Translations under genes and position numbers: made by a program | Assembly (NCBI GenBank): GCA_024400915.1 | Contig: JAKSLX010000018.1 | Location: 1 to 62,298, forward strand | DNA: 62,298 nt | Direction of reading: 5' to 3' | Source: Treponema sp. | GTDB taxonomy: Bacteria; Spirochaetota; Spirochaetia; Treponematales; Treponemataceae | Part shown: positions 59,472-62,298 of the stretch, in pieces | How positions within the stretch are numbered: the stretch's first letter is position 1 | How the letters are laid out: each line of letters starts with the position of its first letter | Notes under the pieces: generated by a model | Databases searched by the model: none | What the model was told of the DNA's origin: nothing | The model's input: the letters and a program-made list of their open reading frames with translations, nothing else

Positions 59472-60065
59472 CTATGCCCTGAACTGTTCAACAGTAAAAT
59501 TAACGATGCTTCTCATCTGCTCAAGGCTTGTCTGGTTCAATATGCCAAGACGGAAAATGCCCGATTCAATGAGAGTATAGAAAAGGTCGTTCATGTCCTT
59601 TACGGGAACATTCTTGATTTCACCTTTTTTCTGGCCGCGGATGATGATGGTGCTCATAAGGTGGATGATTCTGATGACGCGTTTTCTGATCCTTTCGTTA
59701 ATGTCCACTCCACCTTTTTCAAGCTGAATCAGATACATATGGAGGACCTTAAAGAACTTTGAGTTCTGTTCTGCCACATCAAAAATCTTGAAGAAGATTT
59801 CCTTAAGGCAGTCGATGGAATGAAGATCAGGTTTCTTTATTATTTCCATAAGCTGATGCTCAAGGTCGCCAGTAAGCTGCTTGATGCTGAAGGAAAAAAT
59901 TTCTCGCTTGTTCTTAAAATAAATGTAGAGGGTAGTGCGGGTGATTCCGCAGCGGTCTGCAATCTTCTGGTAGGTAACATCCTCGTATCCTTCCGCAATG
60001 AAAAGCTCAAGGGATTTTTCGAGGATTTCCTTCTTTCTTTTTTCGTGCTCTACAACAATAGCCAT
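59472..60065 (-). CDS. TetR-family transcriptional regulator
   Basis: 197 residues: N-terminal helix-turn-helix (about 12-58; YEDVTYQKIADRCGITRTTLY) and a helical ligand domain. It sits 15 nt after the rlmL-like gene and 2 nt before prsW. A 15-bp dyad over the operon promoter is a likely target, implying autoregulation. Effector unknown. Confidence 0.92.
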   Translation of the reverse strand: MAIVVEHEKRKKEILEKSLELFIAEGYEDVTYQKIADRCGITRTTLYIYFKNKREIFSFSIKQLTGDLEHQLMEIIKKPDLHSIDCLKEIFFKIFDVAEQNSKFFKVLHMYLIQLEKGGVDINERIRKRVIRIIHLMSTIIIRGQKKGEIKNVPVKDMNDLFYTLIESGIFRLGILNQTSLEQMRSIVNFTVEQFRA

Positions 60066-60080
60066 TTCTATGCTCTTTCC

Positions 60081-61235
60081 TTAACGGTAAATGTACAGGG
60101 TTGTATCAAGGTTTCCGGCCTTCAAAGTTTTTACTGCACTTGCTTTCTTGCAGATGCATTCCTGGAGTTTTTTCTGACTTGTGATTACACCCATCTGCCA
60201 GTTTTCAAAATCAACGAAGAGGGATTTCATTTCGCCGTAAAGGTCTTCCGCATCAGCCTGGTCAAGAAGACGTTCGCCGTAGGGTGGGTTGCAAAGGAGA
60301 AGACCTGTTTCATAAGGAGCATGGATGTCCTTGTAGTCGCTCTGAATGAAGTCGGGACGCTCTATCCTCATGTCACTTCCAATAAGCTGAAGAGCACGTC
60401 CTGCCATTACGCAGGCATGTTCTGCATTGAGCCTTGAGCGTTCAACGGCCGCAGGATCAATGTCGCTTCCAGTGATGCGGCATTCAACATCAGTACGGAT
60501 TTTAGAAGCTTCTTCCTTTTTGATTTCAAGGGCTCTCTGCTGATTGTAGATCACAAGATTTTCATAGGCAAAACGGCGGCCAAGTCCAGGTGCAATGTTG
60601 TGTGCATAGAGGGCAGCTTCAATGGCGATTGTACCGCTACCGCAGAATGGATCATGCAAAGGAGTCTTGCGCCTCCACATCATTTCCTGAAGGAGCACGG
60701 CGGCTGTCGTTTCGCGAAGAGGTGCAATTCCTCCGTCCGTTCTGTAGCCGCGCTTATGAAGGGCTTCGCCGCTTGTGTCAAGAAGGATTGTCGCAACATT
60801 CTTGTCAAGGTAAACGCGTACATCCGAACTTTCGCCAGTTTCAGGCATGGATGCCATATGCCATACATCGCCAAGCTTTGTATAGATTGATTTTAAAATC
60901 ATGGACTGGATGCTGTGCTCGCTGTTGAGCTTGCTTCCATGAACGCGAACCTTATCCACGATTACGCGGGCGGTCTTCTTAAGGTAGTCCTGCCAGTTTA
61001 TCTTATAGCAGCCTTCAAAAAGTTCATCAAAGTTGTAGGCCTTGTATTCCGCAAGCTGAATGTAAACGCGGTCACTGGTCCTAAGGCAATAGTTTGCACG
61101 ATACATTGCATCAATGTCGCCGCTGAAAGTAACGCGTCCTGGAGCATGCTTGTCCAGAAGAGAATATCCCAAATGCTTGATTTCATTTCCAAGGATTTTT
61201 TCTGCGCCCACGGCACAGAGTGCAACGTATGTCAT
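60081..61235 (-). CDS. THUMP-domain RNA methyltransferase (RlmL/YcbY type)
   Basis: 384 residues: N-terminal ferredoxin-like/THUMP domain (1-155) and a class I SAM-dependent methyltransferase with DPFCGSGTIAIEAAL (motif I) and the N-methylation motif NPPYGERL. It corresponds to the RlmL half of E. coli RlmKL, which methylates G2445 of 23S rRNA; the RlmK half is absent. First gene of the operon. Confidence 0.93.
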   Translation of the reverse strand: MTYVALCAVGAEKILGNEIKHLGYSLLDKHAPGRVTFSGDIDAMYRANYCLRTSDRVYIQLAEYKAYNFDELFEGCYKINWQDYLKKTARVIVDKVRVHGSKLNSEHSIQSMILKSIYTKLGDVWHMASMPETGESSDVRVYLDKNVATILLDTSGEALHKRGYRTDGGIAPLRETTAAVLLQEMMWRRKTPLHDPFCGSGTIAIEAALYAHNIAPGLGRRFAYENLVIYNQQRALEIKKEEASKIRTDVECRITGSDIDPAAVERSRLNAEHACVMAGRALQLIGSDMRIERPDFIQSDYKDIHAPYETGLLLCNPPYGERLLDQADAEDLYGEMKSLFVDFENWQMGVITSQKKLQECICKKASAVKTLKAGNLDTTLYIYR

Positions 61236-61265
61236 GACTGCCTGCCTGTAAATTTTTATTTTGAC

Positions 61266-61302
61266 ATTTTAGCAGTTTTTGTAAATTTGTTCAAATTGAA
61301 CA
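61266..61302 (-). promoter_or_regulatory. Promoter and operator dyad of the rlmL-tetR-prsW operon
   Basis: Minus strand: TTGAAC (61289-61294), 17 nt, TAAAAT (61266-61271). The perfect 7-1-7 dyad TGTTCAAATTGAACA (61288-61302) covers the -35 box. A TetR gene in the same operon is the obvious candidate binder. Confidence 0.65.
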
Positions 61303-61317
61303 GACAAATCAAACTTT

Positions 61318-61403
61318 GCGAAAATGTTTTCGCCAACGGATTTGTTCGCACCTACGGTGCTCACTTATTTGTCACGGATTCGAAAAATCTGACGATTTTT
61401 TTC
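61318..61403. repeat. Three small palindromes between rlmL and the Rpn-type gene
   Basis: GCGAAAA-TG-TTTTCGC (61318-61333), GCACC-TAC-GGTGC (61348-61360) and GAAAAATC-TGAC-GATTTTTT (61382-61401). The last has a T tract on the plus strand. Confidence 0.55.
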
Positions 61404-61478
61404 ATGTTCTTTGTCCAAAACCGACATTTTTTATTTTTTTACGGTTATTAAATATACAGGGAGGGAAAGGAGTTATAC

Positions 61479-62276
61479 ATGTGCAATATCAAGCGAACAA
61501 CAAAGGATTCTGTTTTTACTACTCTGTTCAGTCATAAGGAATACGCCCTGCAGCTCTTTAAGGTGCTTCATCCGGAAGAAAAAAATGTTACGGAAAAGGA
61601 TATTGAGATAATCACCATCGACAATGTTCTGACTGACGGCATTTACAATGATCTTGGACTCATGTTCAAAGACAGGCTGATTATTCTTGCGGAAGCTCAA
61701 TCAAACTGGAACGGCAACATGGCCATACGAGGACTTTTTTATCTTTCAGAAACCTATAAGCGGTATATCTCAAAAAATAAAATTTCCCTGTTTACTTCTA
61801 CAACAGTTCAGCTTCCTGTTCCAGAAATCTATGTAATCTTTACAGGAGAAAAGGGAAACCGCCCTGATGAAATTTTTCTCTCAGACCATTTTCCAAAGAA
61901 TTCATCTTCACCACTACAACTAAGGATAAAAATGATTTATGATAGTAGGAAAGGTGATATTATCTATCAATACATCAATTTCTGTAAAGTATTTGACCAG
62001 ATGCGGAAGGATTTTCCTGACAGTGTCGTCATGGCTGTTAAAAATACCATCAGCATTTGCCGAAACAAAGAACTTCTCGCAGAATTCCTTAGAGATCACG
62101 AAACGGAGCTGAATGACATTATGTATGATTTTTTGTATAACGAAGAATACTGGCGAAAGCTTATGCTGCGTGATGAGCGCAAGAAGGCTCGAGAAGAGGG
62201 CTTGGCTGAAGGTCATGCAGAAGGCCTGATAGAAGGTGCACATTTAAACTGTACCCCATATGGTAGACACATTTAG
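61479..62276 (+). CDS. Rpn-family PD-(D/E)XK nuclease/transposase-like protein, probably truncated
   Basis: 265 residues. The Rpn-type core (about 5-200; TKDSVFTTLFSHKEYALQLF, GIYNDLGLMFKDRLIILAEAQS, AIRGLFYLSETYK) contains Asp and Glu-Ala-Gln in the positions of the nuclease site. These proteins promote recombination. The usual EGxAEG repeat tail begins (EGLAEGHAEGLIEG) but changes abruptly to AHLNCTPYGRHI and stops, next to a sequence resembling an insertion-sequence end. AAGGAG lies 6 nt before the ATG. Confidence 0.8.
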   Translation: MCNIKRTTKDSVFTTLFSHKEYALQLFKVLHPEEKNVTEKDIEIITIDNVLTDGIYNDLGLMFKDRLIILAEAQSNWNGNMAIRGLFYLSETYKRYISKNKISLFTSTTVQLPVPEIYVIFTGEKGNRPDEIFLSDHFPKNSSSPLQLRIKMIYDSRKGDIIYQYINFCKVFDQMRKDFPDSVVMAVKNTISICRNKELLAEFLRDHETELNDIMYDFLYNEEYWRKLMLRDERKKAREEGLAEGHAEGLIEGAHLNCTPYGRHI

Positions 62277-62298
62277 AAGAAGGGAACCATAAAAGTAG
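62244..62298 (+). mobile_element. Possible left end of an insertion sequence
   Basis: From about 62244 the sequence leaves the Rpn repeat pattern and reads TGTACCCCATATGGTAGAC followed by a purine-rich leader at the window edge, as at the ends of IS3-like elements. Only about 50 bases are visible; no transposase is seen. Confidence 0.3.

Noticed and set aside
61318..61403. Fourth paired-hairpin element
   Set aside because: The palindromes are separated and lack the abutting hairpin I and II layout and the long first loop.

Overview
The window looks like a chromosomal segment of a gut or rumen-type Treponema (Spirochaetota). The reasons are the gene set (Bat aerotolerance operon, Treponema-style outer-membrane barrels, N-degron operon, LuxR-type membrane regulators, Rpn-type nuclease), a moderate GC content, strong AGGAGG-type Shine-Dalgarno sequences, and plant-polysaccharide functions (GH53 galactanase, sugar-sensing two-component genes). 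The genus is an inference from gene content; no 16S rRNA gene is present.

Layout. 1-2.7 kb: 5' part of ppdK (minus strand) and a small heat-shock gene behind a sigma-54-type promoter. 2.65-4.8 kb: two candidate small RNAs, an Omp85-like protein, tRNA-Ala(GGC), and a structured insert ending in a copy of the tRNA 3' end. 4.8-9.2 kb: lipoprotein, outer-membrane barrel, flavin reductase, LuxR-type membrane regulator, DJ-1 protein. 9.3-13.4 kb: a signalling operon (double-receiver protein, hybrid kinase, PHP phosphatase). 13.4-15.3 kb: DksA-like protein, IF-1, J-domain protein, Smr protein. 15.3-22.3 kb: the moxR-DUF58-batA-batB/C-batD operon. 22.3-27.4 kb: a four-gene sugar-sensing operon (anchored binding protein, YesM-type kinase, YesN-type regulator, XylF-like lipoprotein). 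27.5-29.1 kb: ychJ-like gene, tandem hairpin repeats, TrmH-family methyltransferase. 29.2-38.5 kb: an amide/urea-type ABC importer joined to a cytidylate-kinase-like gene, a two-domain nitrilase, an AraC-type response regulator and a second nitrilase. 38.5-43.5 kb: repeat-rich DNA, GH53 galactanase, barrel-linked lipase. 43.5-49.6 kb: GNAT, RlpA, S1 protein, uracil-DNA-glycosylase-like protein, pyrE, porin. 49.7-53 kb: clpS-clpA-aat. 53-57 kb: psd, pssA and membrane proteins. 57-62.3 kb: Fe-S protein, PerR-like repressor with its own operator, rlmL-tetR-prsW operon, and a truncated Rpn-type gene.

Four things stand out. (1) A family of paired hairpins sits at gene 3' ends (tRNA-Ala, moxR, ychJ, downstream of the galactanase gene, pyrE, psd). 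Their stems keep pairing although the sequences differ, the stop codon often lies inside the first hairpin, and a second copy of the gene's 3' end often lies next to it. (2) Two unannotated, promoter-to-terminator small RNAs carry CU-rich anti-Shine-Dalgarno stretches. (3) The amide locus contains a tandem nitrilase whose second half has lost its catalytic Cys, and a response-regulator gene whose Shine-Dalgarno directly follows a terminator. (4) Several genes lack a Shine-Dalgarno and have a -10 box 7-9 nt before the ATG, which suggests leaderless mRNAs.
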